This document shows positions 52,880 through 64,000 of a stretch of DNA of 64,000 nucleotides, piece after piece. The notes below the pieces were generated by a model that searched no databases, had not been told where the DNA came from, and saw only the letters and a program-made list of their open reading frames with translations. Position 1 is the stretch's first letter. Each line of letters begins with the position of its first letter. Both the position numbers and the translations under genes were made by a program. The stretch is from Siphonodentalium dalli. Its lineage: Eukaryota > Mollusca > Scaphopoda > Gadilida > Siphonodentaliidae. The stretch spans positions 220,364,205-220,428,204 of the forward strand of contig CP136064.1 of assembly GCA_032622095.1 (NCBI GenBank), written 5' to 3'.

Positions 52880-54480
52880 TATGTGTATACATGCCCCAAT
52901 ATATAACTGAACACATTACGCGGAGACCATTAAATCATTATTGTCCGAGATGTGAAACTTAAACATCCTAACATAATATATACTCATTTGGATATATCAT
53001 TGAAATTTCTCAAATAAACATACTCAAACTGTGCCTTTTACTGCGGATCAAGGTCGGATCTAGATGGGGTGCACCCGGTGTGCGTCCCCTCTATTTTGAA
53101 CTGGATGATATAATAAGCAACATAATCTACTTGAAATTAATTAACTGCATAATGTATAATTGTGCATGCAAGTGTCGTCTCATTGGCGATCGTTTTGCGA
53201 TTTTCCGTGCTGATTTGCTCATTTAAGTGACTCGAACGTTATATGTCTTATATAATAATATTCATTACATCAAAAACTGTTTGACAGGTATATCTAACAT
53301 ATCGAGAAAACGCTTCATTGACACTGACAAGACAATCATTTTGTGCATCGATTGATAAATGTGCGCCACATGACCTGAGATGGTCGCAAAAGGACTGTAA
53401 TAATGGGATGAAACAAACTCTATTTGTAGAAGATTTCCTATAGTGGTTGACAATGTGTGTACATTTATTCAAGATAACACAATGAGTTTGACAGTTCAGT
53501 CACGACAAGCAAACCGCTGATGTTTAACACAGTCCACCGTTCATAATACCCGAGATTATTCTATCTTTTCATTGTTATGATGCACCGGTGCTGCATATAA
53601 TACAAATTGTGGATGAAGATGGATAACTCTAAAATCAAGTGGTAATATGGTAAAATTTTGTGATACTTTAGTGATAATACGGCCATATTTTATTGAACAA
53701 AATGTTAATAAATAACAAGTTTTTGGGAAATTTGACACCATAGTTGACAGTGGTTAGCATTATTTTGTTGCAATAAATCGATTCTGATAACTAAAGCGTA
53801 TTTTGAAGAAATGTTGTTGTATCTTGATTATATGGAGACGTCTGATCGGATTGAGTACCTTTAAGTCAAGCATATAATAAAGAGAATGATATACCATCAA
53901 GTATGATTAAGTGGTGAAATGTGTCTTCTTGTTAATCAGCATTCTCCAATATCAACTTAAGTGTTATTCATATAATTTATACTATCAATTTGATATGTAC
54001 ACAGCATCTGTATAGTTTAATGGGAGGTCACACATGCCATCTTATTTTCTTGTATTTGCTTACCATAGTTATCAATTAATCCAGGATAGATAACTCTATT
54101 TTGCTAGTGGGTAATTATAACAGGTTTTGTTTCTTCGTCTACCAGAATCTAGCTATTTATAATTGAATTTTCAATTTTACTATATGCAAATATGAGTTAG
54201 GTAGACCTATCTACTCATCTACCAAAATAATTCACGGACTAAATCATAAATAATCATAGTACTTTACCATAATTCAAACAGCATCTGATAAAATCTTTCA
54301 ACTTGACTGATTGTGATGATAAAATGCACTGAAAAGAATCAGAGATACTATTTACCGAGAACAAGTCTAAAATTAATATTAAGTCGTAATAGCACATACC
54401 GTTAGAGGCCAGTTCAGTTATAATTATAGTATTTCTTTTCATAAATCCTTGTTTTCGTGCTACTATGGGGTAGCTGTCCA
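52880..54480. other. No gene seen
   Basis: About 1.6 kb of AT-rich DNA without a recognised repeat, exon or RNA gene. Confidence 0.3.
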
Positions 54481-54504
54481 AAACATGGCTGAAACAAAAT
54501 AGCC

Positions 54505-56800
54505 CCCCCCCCCCCACCCCCCCCCCCCCCCCCCCAACTTTGGTCAAAATTTTCAACAGTTGGAAATTTCATACCTGACACAACATTAGTTGGAAATTTC
54601 ACACCAACAATAGGTTGAAAATGTTCTTGTAGTTTGATTTTCAAACTATTTATTGGGGGGGGTATTATTTTTGGACCAATATTTGCATATTTTCCTACTA
54701 TTGGTCAAACTTTTGGACTGAAGTGGCCATCAGTTGGAAATTTTCCAACCTTATGGTTTCAGGATAATTTCCAACACTTGGAAAGCTTGTGTCCTTGTCC
54801 CTCCCCATGGCCAGTCAAAGACTACTAGTTAATTTAAGAAAACAATATTGTCCTACATTTGGTCAACATTGTCATTGGAATTGTCATCAGTTGGATATTT
54901 TCCAACCTAAGGGGGTGTGTCAGGTTTGAAATTTCCAACCCTATGAAGGCTTGAGGCTAGTCTAGATGCTATGATTTTGCGATTTTCTTGTTCAGATTTC
55001 AAAATTTTCAAACACCCGGCCCATGGTCCCTCCCCGTGGCCAATAAAAAACTACTAATTAGTTTAAGAAGAAAAATATTTTACTACGTTTGGTCAAAATT
55101 GTGGACTGAAATGGTCATCAGTTGAATAATTTCCAACCTAATGGAGAGAATGAGGTTAGAAATTTCCAACACTAGGAAAGCTTAAGGCCAGTCTAGATGC
55201 TAGGATTTGGCGATTTTTTTGTTAAGTTTTCAAAACTTTCTCACACCGGGCCGAGCAACCATTGTCGGCCCGGTGGTCCTGGTCTCTTGTCCGTAGACGT
55301 GTGCATTTGTCTGGTGTTGGACCACTAGATGTTAGGATTTATGCAATTTTCAGGTTCAACTAAATATCTGAATGTTCTCATAACGGTATATAGAACCATG
55401 GTTTATGAATATATATGCTATTAGGCCTGAGCACTGAGATGCAAAGGGTGCACATGGAATTATGCAAAACGTGTGTTTCGTCTGATTCCAGGGGGTGTGC
55501 AATTTCCCAACGCGGACACCCTCCCAGCGACGACTCTCTAGCCACCCCCCTGCTAACCATGTGTCAAGTATAGAATTGGGGGGGGGGTCATTTGTTCAGC
55601 TTTCGATGGTGGAGAGAAACACTGTTTGACTTATGAACCCCTATCATCAAATGAAATTTTATGAAAGACACCAAGATTGTGTGTTCTCTTCACCAACTGA
55701 ATTCTGTGGAACTTCTAGTCCCGACGTGTTTCTCTGTCTTTCAGCATCGCGTTATGTTGAGGTTGAACTCAACAGAACGACAATTTAGGATAGTGCTTGT
55801 TCTAGTATGTCGAATTCGTCGAAATGTCTCTTTCCCTCTCGATCTATCTCTGGGCAACACATTAGGGGGCGAGCTAAATGGAGCAAACATGCAGGGTATA
55901 TAGCCGTTACGATATGCGGAAGTGCAAATGACTCTCTCTGGTAAACACATCTACTGAGGTTGAACTCAACGGACAACCATTCAGGATAGCTCTTGTCCTA
56001 TGCCGATATGTAGATATGTTACTATGAACAACACATTATGCTGAGGTTGGACCGTTGAGCTTAACTGAGATTAACAGGGACGTGGATAGAGTGTCTCCGT
56101 TGGGGGGGGGGGGACCACATTGGGAATTACAATTGCACCCCACTTTAATCAGACCAACCACAAGTTTTCGGAATTCCATTTGCACCTTACCTTGTCCCTC
56201 AACTGCTCCCTTACAGTGGCTGAACGGCTCTAGTTGTCACTATAATCAGATGGAGGAAAATACTATACCTGGTAATCTGGTATCAGTAAATGTAGAGACT
56301 TTAATCTGAAAATTGCATAAGTCCAATAATTTAGTGTCTAATTGCGGAAAAGTTGAGGATGAGAGACCAAGACATACCGGGCCGGCCATGAATCGGCCCG
56401 GTGTGAGAACATTTTGAAATCTGAATAAGAAAATCGCAAAATCCTATCATCTAGACTGGCCTCAAGCTGTGCTAGTGTTGGAAATTTCAAACCTGATATC
56501 CCCCTTATGTTGGAAAATACCCGACTAATGACCATTTCAGTCCACATTTTTTGACAGAATGTAGTAAAATATAGTTTTCTTAAACTAATTGGCAGTTTGT
56601 TTAATTGCTACATGGGAGGATTATGACACACCGGACAGATCATGGTTGGGAACGGTGTGAGTATATTTTGAAATCTGAACAAAAACATCACAAAATCCTA
56701 GCATCCAGACTGGCCTCAAGATTTCCTAGTGTTAGAAATTTCAAACCTGACACCACAACTGATGACACTTTCAGTCCACATTTTTTATCAAATGGGCCAG
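54505..56800. repeat. Foldback structure with tandem-repeat arms
   Basis: The left arm (about 54,540-55,297) holds three diverged units of about 250 bp with 'ggactgaa.tggtcatcagtt', 'ggaaat.ttccaacc', 'taatttaagaaaa', 'ctagtctagatgct.ggattt' and 'tctcacaccgggcc'. The right arm (about 56,361-56,795) carries the same text inverted ('ggcccggtgtgagaacattt', 'catctagactggcctcaag', 'tgaccatttcagtccacatt', 'ttcttaaactaatt'). The spacer (55,298-56,360) includes a repeated 'tgaggttgaactcaac' (55,754; 55,956; partial 56,041) and a GAGACGTC-family fragment. Boundaries and target duplication were not resolved. Confidence 0.65.
56075..56300 (+). repeat. GAGACGTC-hairpin repeat family, copy 3
   Basis: 'gggacgtggatagagtgtct' and 'ccacaagttttcggaattcc' with 'atttgcacctta' correspond to the copies at 10,078 and 19,456. 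Located within the spacer of the 54.5-56.8 kb foldback. Confidence 0.4.
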
Positions 56801-56824
56801 TGCCAATCGAGCAAGGGAGCGTGT

Positions 56825-56900
56825 CAGTCGACTGGGGTGGGCCATAGTGTCATCGAGCCCAGGGGTGGGCCATAGTGTCAGCCGACAGGGGTGGGCCAGA
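56825..56900 (+). repeat. Short tandem repeat GGGGTGGGCCATAGTGTCA
   Basis: Three units of about 35 bp ('ggggtgggccatagtgtca' twice, then 'ggggtgggccagaattca') lie just right of the foldback arm. Confidence 0.6.
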
Positions 56901-58388
56901 ATTCACCACGAGCCATGGCCTTAGTTCGCAAGACAGACAATCTATTTTGACAGAAAAGTAACACTGTTCGCGAACATTCCGAGTTCTCGCCTTCTATGAC
57001 AGTGTGGTAGGCGAACACGCTGTACACAGTGGATTTAGAAGAAAATCCGAGAAATCGGGGCGTTAGCGAAACGTGTGCATTTTTTAACAAAAACGAAAGT
57101 CTTCGAATATATATTCGAAGACGGGAGCGTTGTGAAATGTACAATCTTATGTATTAAAACATGGCTGTGACGTCACTCCTTTGTTCATCGAGTCCAGTTT
57201 ATAGGATACTGGATGGTTATTGTCGAGATCGTACAACGATTCTTTATTTTAACATCGGACGCTCAGTATCCAATTTAATGAACGGTTATTTTGCTGCGGA
57301 CGATTTCATTTTATATGACGTGCATGTATGATACCATAATGTATGCACGTAGCTGCATATACATGTAGGCAACAGTAAGTGTTTTCAAGTATAATATCTC
57401 TCTGACTGATTGCTAGAAAGGACAGGATATAGACCAAAATACAGAGCCTCGTCACTCGGGTTGGGGTGAAATAGGGTGAGGGGGGGGGGGGCGGGGGTAG
57501 CATACAACTTAAAATTCCAGGCATGTCGTTTCATGAATAGGCATTGAATTTGCAGCTGTTAAAATTTCTCGAATCTGATTCCGTTCCTATGTGGCATGTT
57601 GTAGCAACACTCACGATAAAACGTAAAACATATATAGTAATGTACATGTAAATGTAGTCCTTCGATCTTCAGTATTACCCGCGATATCACACTACAAGAT
57701 CCCCAAATATCCGATTTTGCCCACTGCTCGCACCAATCTGCCATTCAATGTATACTTCTCGGCAAAATCCGAAATATGCCGCATAATTAATTTAGTGTCG
57801 GTACGTCGAGTTCATTCAACGGTCGGAAACGCAATAGTGTGCTGCCTGTCCGTTAAGTTGACAATGGGTTGACAAATCCGTTAAGATGTCACGCCATCCG
57901 TGCAGCCAGTGGACGAGTGGATAGGGCCGAACACATGGTACAACTCAGGTGTCTTGACCCAATTTATGGTTAATCCATTCTGATAAGAGGTGACGCATCA
58001 AACAAATGGACTCGGTCATGTTTTAAGTCAGATAATAGCTTCAAACTGTAAATTCCCTGAAATAATGTACAGTTTTCAGCCATTGTCCTATACTGAGGCA
58101 TATTTACCATATTTTGGGGTGGCCCAGAAAAAGGCCGTTTTTATGTTTTATTACATGATAACTGGATAATGTGTCTTGATGACTATACCTGTCGGTACGT
58201 TCACACCTTCCACTGGAAATATTTTTGAATATGTGTTGCTCACAGTGTTCACACTGGCGTGAGCGAAAGAAAAAAAAGTGTCTCAACAAAATGGGTTAGT
58301 GGCTAAAGAAAGTGGCTCAAAGAATGTGGGTGTGTGACTCTTAAATTAACAGCCGTCCGACAGATTAAGTTTAACAATCAGGCAACAC
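56901..58388. other. No gene seen; contains a 24-bp perfect palindrome
   Basis: The palindrome at 57,099-57,122 has half-site GTCTTCGAATAT. No exon or RNA gene is recognised. 58,381-58,388 (GGCAACAC) is the left target duplication of the next element. Confidence 0.35.
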
Positions 58389-60430
58389 CGGTGTGACTAA
58401 TTACCGCCCGGGACCGCCCGGGACCGCCCGGGACCGCCCGGGTGGCCCCACGTGGCCGTGGACACAATATATCGACGTTATAACGTAGCGACATGCCACC
58501 TGACATGCAACATATAAAAATTTACTCGCTCGCTCGTCTCCGGCCGGTCATATTAACCCCACAAATGCCGATTACCTGTGTGATTACAGGTGTCTTCGTG
58601 TGTTTTCAGACAGATTATTTTGGTGATTCTCGGTAGTATAATACACCTGAGTGTTAATTCCATATATTGACTCGTTGACGCGTCCACGGCCGATGTTATT
58701 AACCCATCAAACTCCGGTAAAATAGTGTATAAACAAAAAGAACCTTGGGACCGCCCGGGACCGCCCGGGCGACCACATGGGTCCGTGGACACTATATCTC
58801 GACGATATAACATAGCGACATACCCCACGAGGTCAAACTAGAAAATGTTACTCGCTCGCTCGACTCCGGCCGGTGTTATTAACCCCTCAAAATCCGATAA
58901 AATGGTATATAAACAAAAAGAACACTGGGACCGCCCGGGACCGCCCGGGCGACCACATGGGCCCGTGGACACTATATCTCGACGATATAACATAGCGACA
59001 TACCCCAAGAGGTCAAAATAGAAAATGTTACTCGCTCGCTCGACTCCGGCCGGTGTTATTAACCCCTCAAAATCCGATAAAATGGTATATAAACAAAAAT
59101 AACACTGAGACCGCCCGGGAGGCCCCATGGGCCCGTGGACACTATATCTCGACGGTATAACGTAGCGACATATCCCACGAGGTCAACATAGAAAATAGTA
59201 CTCGCTCGCTTGACTCCGGCCGGTGTTATTAACCCCTCAAAATCCGATAAAATGGTATATAAACAAAAAGAACACTGGGACCGCCCGGGACCGCCCGGAA
59301 GGCCCCATGGGCCCGTGGACACTATATATCGACGTTATAACGTAGCGCCATACCCACGAGGTCAACCTGGAAAATGTTACTCGCTCGCTCGACTCCGGTC
59401 GGTGTTATTAACCCCTCAAAATCCGATAAAATGGTATATAAATAAAAGAACAAGTGGTGCTGTGACCGCCCGGGACCGCCCGGGGGCCACATGGGCCCGT
59501 GGACACTATATCTCGACGGTATAACGTAGCGACATACCCCACGAGGTCAACCTAGAAAATGTTACTCGCTCGTTTGACTCCGGCCGGTTCTATTAACCCC
59601 TCAAAATCCGATAAAATAGTATATAAACAAAAAGAACATTGGGACCGCCCGGGACCGCCCGGGTGGCCCCACGTGCCCATGGGCACAATATCTCGACGTT
59701 ATAACGTAGCCACATGCCACCTGAGGGCAACATAGAACAATATACTCTCTCGCTCGTCTCCGGTCGGTCATATTAACCCCAGTAATGCCGATATTGGCTA
59801 AAAGAGCCTGTGTGATTACTGGTGTCTTCGTGTGTTTTCAGACAGATTATTTTCGTGATTCTCGGTAGTGCAATACACCTGAGTGTTAATTCCATATATT
59901 GACTCGTTGGCGCGTCCACGGCCGATGTTATTAACCCCTCAAACTCCGGTAAAATAGTGTATAAACAAACAGAACCTTGGGACCGCCCGGGACCGCCTGG
60001 GCGGCCCCATGGGCCCGTGGACTCAATATATCGACGTTATAACATAGCGACATACCCCACGATGTCAACCTAGAAAATGTTACTCGCTCGCTCGACTCCG
60101 GTCGGTGTTATTAAACCCTCAAAATCCGATAAAATGGTATATAAACAAAAAGAACACTGGGACCGCCCGGGACCCTCCGGGACCGCCCGGGAGGCCCCAT
60201 GGGCCCGTGGACACTATATCTCGACGTTATAACGTAGCGACATACGCCACGAGGTCAACAGACAAAATGGTACTCGCTCGCTCGACTCCGGCGGTGTTAT
60301 TAACCCCTCAAAATCCGATAAAATGGTATATAAACAAAAAGAACACTGTGACCGCCCGGGAGGCCCCATGGGCCCGTGGACACTATATCTCGACGTTATA
60401 ACGTAGCGCCATACCACACGAGGTCAACCT
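58389..60430 (+). repeat. Left arm: about nine tandem units
   Basis: Each unit has 'ctcgctcgctcgactccgg', 'gttattaacccctcaaaatc', 'tggtatataaacaaaaagaa', CCGCCCGGGACCGCCCGGG, 'atgggcccgtggacactata' and 'cgacgttataacgtagcgac'. Two longer units (about 58,440-58,750 and 59,690-59,975) insert about 150 bp beginning 'tgtgtgattacaggtgtctt' and ending 'cgcgtccacggccgatgtta'. Unit spacing of the short form is 174-180 bp. Frames here (58,553-59,322 minus; 59,210-60,401 plus) repeat the same peptide text and are artefacts. Confidence 0.85.
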
Positions 60431-61750
60431 ATAAACGTTATCCCCCCCAAACCAAATCAGATCACATCTATTTGTTCGCAGCTCTATCTCCACTTATAGA
60501 AATTGAAAAGTCACTATTTAAGGATCGACTAGTCTAATCTAACGCACCAATTTATACATGCCTGGAATATTATCAATTATGACAAATATAGAGCGTTTAT
60601 TGTAAAATCAGCCAACAATTGCTAGTATTTTCCCCTTTAAGTCGTCTGAAGTCAACAGCATATATAACTCTTGACACGCTGTGGGCTAATTTTACCCACA
60701 TGTTTCAATTCTCACCGATCAGATTGCAACAATTTTGGTTATAAAATTTATTATTTTATTTTACCAATACTTAGTGCCATTTTATCTTGACACGCCATGG
60801 GCCAATTTCACCCACATGTTTCAATTTTCACCTATCAGATTTCAACAATTTGGGTTATATGATTAATGATTTTATTTTATTAATAATTAGTGCCCTTTTA
60901 AGACCTCTGATGTCAACTGGACATGTATAATAGGATTTTCCTGGTCAAAGTACCTCCCCATATTGCAACCCAACCCACGACCTTTTGGGCAAGGACTGAA
61001 AACATTATTCCCGGCGATGGAGGTCATCATACTCTCCATATGTGGAGCTAATAATGGTCATGCCCCCCCCCCCCATATAAAATATATTGACTCATCTTCA
61101 GCTTCATTAGAGCAGACGGAACACGGATACAGCACCATGGATGGAAGCGTGAATCGAATACGTGGTCGCATGATTTTAAGATATTTAGAATTAAATTTTA
61201 TTTTTAATTCACACACGATTATATATAATCTACCCCATAACGAAATATCGTGTGACTGGTCGGTAAGCAAATTAAGTACACGGGTTTCCAGTATCACAAA
61301 TACTCTCTTCGTCATATTGATCGTTATTGTCTAGCACCAAGAAGATTTTGGGATTACGACCATTTTCGATTGCAATAAAAACACGGAAACCTCATCGCAA
61401 ATCTCCACTGTTGTCACGAGATTACCTGTTCGTCTTCCCCAAGTGTTATGAAAACACAGTTTCGGTTTAAATCCACCAATATGTCTTCTGATTATTGTGA
61501 ACGGGTTAATGTATACAATATAACAATTGCGATACCGTTTTACTGCTAATTGATATCAACACATTCAAACATCTGCCGCGGCTCTCTTCAGACAAGCAGT
61601 TGCCGACGAAATCAACACAATTACACCCGCTCGTGTCAAAATATAAAAATTATAGGTGTAAAGTTATTAATTTTTATTGAAAACATTCAAGAAAATTGCG
61701 ATATTTACGATCATGTAGGGCCGAATATTTATGGTGATACGGTATTTTGC
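60431..61750. other. Central spacer of the foldback element
   Basis: It holds a tandem duplication of 116 bp ('ttgacacgc..tgggc.aattt', 'acccacatgtttcaattt' at 60,671 and 60,787) and unassigned open frames on both strands (60,963-61,334 plus, 61,058-61,315 minus). The minus frame contains CSVCSNEAEDESIYFI, loosely like the Cys motif at the end of LINE reverse transcriptases, but too short to call. No transposase recognised. Confidence 0.4.
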
Positions 61751-63418
61751 GGGATTTTGTCTTGACGCGCCAGCGAGTCAATATCTGGAAGTCACTATCA
61801 AATGGTATTGCACTACCAAGCATCATCAAAATATGCTGTCCGAAATCAAAAGAAGACACCGAGCTGTCCGTACCCTCGGATTTTATGGGGTTAATAATAC
61901 CGGCCGGAGTCGAGTAAGATTTTCTAGGTTGACCTCATGGGGTATATCGCTACGTTATACCGTCGAGATATAGTGTTCACGGGCCCATGGGGCCCCCGGG
62001 CGGTCCCAGTGTTCTTTTTGTTTATATACCATTTTATCGGATTTTGAGGGGTTAATAACACCTGCCGGAGTCGAGCGAGCGAGTACCATTTTCTATGTTG
62101 ACCTCCTGGGGTATGTCGCTACGTTATAACGTCGAGATATAGTGTCCATGGGGCCTCCCGGGCGGTCCCAATGTTCTTTTTGTTTATATACCATTTTATC
62201 GGATTTTGAGGGGTTAATAACACCGGCCGGAGTCGAGCGAGCGAGTAACATTTTCTAGGTTAACCTCGTGGGGTATGTCGCTAAGTTATAACGTCGAGAT
62301 ATAGTGTCCTCGGGCCCGTCGGGCCGCCCGGGTGGTGCCGGGCGATCCCAGTGTTCATTTTGTTTATATACCATTTTATCTTATTTTGAGGGGTTAATAA
62401 CACCGGCCGGAGTCGAGCGAGCGTGTACCATTTTCTATGTTGACCTCGTGGGGTATGTCGATACGTTATAACGTCGAGATATAGTGTCCACGGGCCCATG
62501 TGGTCTCCCGGGCGGTCCCAATGTTCTTTTTGTTTATATACCATTGTATCGGATCTTGAGGGGTTAATAACACCGTCCGGAGTCGAGCGAGCGAGTAACA
62601 TTTTCTAGTGTAACCTCGTGGGGTATGTCGCTATGTGTTAACGTCGAGATATAGTGTCCTCGGCCCTTGCGGCCGCCCGGGCAGTCCCGGGCGGTCCCAG
62701 TGTTCATTTTGTTTATATACCATTTTATCGGATCTTGAGGGGTTAATAACACCGGCCGGGGTCGAGCGAGCGAGTACCATTTTCTAGGTTGACCTCGTCG
62801 GGTATGTCGCTACGTTATAACGTCGAGATATAGTGTCAATGGGCCCAGGGGCCCGCCCGGGCGGTCCCAATGTTCTTTTTGATTATATACCATTTTATCG
62901 GATCTTGAGGGGTTAATAACACCGACCGGAGTCGAGCGAGCGTGTAACATTTTCTAGGTTGACCTCGTGGGGTATGTCGCTATGTTATAACTTCGAGATA
63001 TAGTGTCCACGCGCCCATGGGGCCGCCCGGGCGGTCCCGGGCTATCCCAAGGTTATTTTTGTTTATACACTATTTTACCGGAATTTGAGGGGTTAATAAC
63101 ATCGGCCGTGGACGCCTCAACGAGTCAATATATGGAATTAACACTCAGGTGTATTGCACTACCGAGAATCACCAAAATAATATGTCTGAAAACACACGAA
63201 GACACCAGTAATCACACAGGCTCTTTTAGCCAATATCGGCATTTGTGGGGTTAATATGACCGACCGGAGACGAGCGAGCGAGTAAATTGTTCTATGTTGC
63301 CCTCAGGTTGCATGTCGCTACGTTATAACGTCGATATATTGTGTCCACGGGCACGTGGGGCCACCCGGGCGGTCCCGGGCGGTCCCCGGGCGGTCCCGGT
63401 CGGTAAATAGTCACACCC
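61751..63418 (-). repeat. Right arm: tandem units in inverted orientation
   Basis: Units like those of the left arm are read on the minus strand, with TTTATATACCATTTTATC-type text at about 62,021, 62,190, 62,367, 62,540, 62,712 and 62,885. A diverged long unit lies at the inner edge (61,760-61,910) and a better one at the outer edge (63,060-63,330), mirroring the left arm where a long unit is also outermost. Confidence 0.85.
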
Positions 63419-63426
63419 GGCAACAC

Positions 63427-63645
63427 TATGCAGCCACGAGACAGTTTGAACAAGAAAACCATAGTCAGAAATGGTAACGCCACCAAGATCGTATTATTAG
63501 CCATAAATATAAATAATAATACAATTATTCTATAAACTAGCTTTCAAATTTTATGCGGGAAATTTGCGTACTTCCATATTTCAAGTTTTCCCGTTTCTCG
63601 TGGCATACATTACTTTCATCAAACTGTCTTCTTTATTACACAAGC
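63427..63645. other. No gene seen
   Basis: Short AT-rich flank between the foldback element and the terminal array. Confidence 0.25.
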
Positions 63646-64000
63646 TGATAGGCCCGACTTCACCCGGGCTGTTTCCCATCTGCTTTCCGGTGAAAGGTGC
63701 GATTTGACCTTCAATTGACTATTTCGAAAGTCAAGGTCAGGTCAGGGTCATGATTTGTCCAGTCCAAAACACCCCCACCCGTCGAAATCCGTCCGTTTTA
63801 CCCAACTTGACCTTTAATTAACAATTTTGAAGGTCAAGGTAAGGTCAGAGTCATGATTTGACCCGTCCAAAACACCCCCCCCCCCCGACAAATGTACTCA
63901 TAGGTATCAAATTTCGTCGAAATCTATCCGTTTTATCCGAGTTGACCTTTGATTGGCCATATTGAAGGTCAAGGTCAGGCCGAGGTCACGATTTGACCCG
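63646..64000 (+). repeat. Tandem array rich in AGGTCA half-sites, running off the window
   Basis: Three units of about 125 bp each contain 'tgacctt.aattgac.att', 'TCAAGGTCAGGTCAGGGTCA' or variants, 'tgatttgacccgtccaaaac', a C-run and 'gtcgaaat.cgtccgtttta'. The array continues past position 64,000. Confidence 0.8.

Larger units (their letters stand above)
58389..63418. mobile_element. 5.03-kb foldback element with GC-rich tandem-unit arms
   Basis: The terminal 28 bp of each end (left from CGGTGTGACTAATTACCG; right, reverse complement, from GGGTGTGACTATTTACCG) match at 25 positions. Perfect 8-bp direct repeats GGCAACAC flank it (58,381-58,388 and 63,419-63,426). Both arms consist of tandem units of about 180 bp and longer units of about 320 bp, in opposite orientation, around a 1.3-kb AT-rich spacer without recognised coding. 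An 8-bp duplication would suit hAT-, P- or Merlin-like transposition, but the termini do not decide between them. It is probably non-autonomous. Confidence 0.85.

Noticed and set aside
58553-60417. Series of open frames repeating GPWGLPGGPGRSQCSFCLYT-type peptide on the minus strand and IKWYINK-type text on the plus strand
   Set aside because: The peptides are direct translations of the tandem foldback units on both strands and vary in frame between units.
61058-61315. Minus-strand frame with CSVCSNEAEDESIYFI, loosely like the C-terminal Cys motif of LINE reverse transcriptases
   Set aside because: The similarity is limited to a few residues, the flanking residues do not match RT or other LINE blocks, and the rest of the spacer shows no retrotransposon text.

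Overview
The window looks like gene-poor, repeat-saturated DNA from an invertebrate animal. A lophotrochozoan, most likely a mollusc, is my best guess. The reasons are: no open frame over 165 codons; short exons bounded by GT..AG signals; a tRNA-derived SINE with an ATCA-type tail; PAN/apple plus C-type lectin coding exons; decayed non-LTR retrotransposons; and Helitrons, foldback elements and satellites over much of the sequence. The organism call is an inference. Nothing bacterial or organellar was seen. No complete protein-coding gene lies in the window.

Left part (1-15.6 kb). A secreted PAN/apple + C-type lectin gene is split over several exons on the minus strand (7028 down to about 3269). 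Two MITE copies with TTACACTGGTGTAA-type termini lie just beyond it. At 11.86-12.73 kb is a dead non-LTR reverse transcriptase. At 13,671-14,964 three head-to-tail non-autonomous Helitrons are joined CTAG/TCTC, next to a minus-strand remnant of a repeat-associated 'LTGND' protein.

Middle (15.6-29.4 kb). This part holds a degenerate satellite of about 44 bp, a 2.8-kb Helitron-like element (19,714-22,537) filled with tandem monomers, a further tandem array of about 150 bp (22.56-23.2 kb), a TTAA-flanked foldback element, and an approximately 0.83-kb tandem duplication that contains an 89-bp palindrome.

29.4-34.7 kb. A 4,575-bp element with 51-bp terminal inverted repeats interrupts a 1.4-kb dispersed repeat. 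The uninterrupted version of that repeat lies at about 46.74-48.10 kb and acts as an empty site, so both boundaries and a 5-bp target duplication (AACTA/AACTT) can be read directly.

34.7-54.5 kb. This part holds a tRNA-derived SINE with 12-bp target duplications (37,440-37,796), two more TTAA-family elements, pieces of non-LTR retrotransposons (endonuclease to RT start at 42.88-43.93 kb; gag-like zinc-knuckle ORF1 at 49.95-50.87 kb), a minisatellite shared in opposite orientation by two loci, and a candidate three-exon cysteine-rich gene (45,220-46,074) whose splice phases agree.

Right end (54.5-64 kb). Two large foldback structures lie here. The second (58,389-63,418, about 5.03 kb) has arms made of roughly 0.18-kb GC-rich tandem units, each with a TATATAAA-like motif, and is flanked by a perfect 8-bp direct repeat, GGCAACAC. 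The window ends in a tandem array rich in AGGTCA half-sites. Coding content that could serve the host is limited to the PAN-lectin exons and a few candidate exons; everything else recognisable is mobile or satellite DNA.
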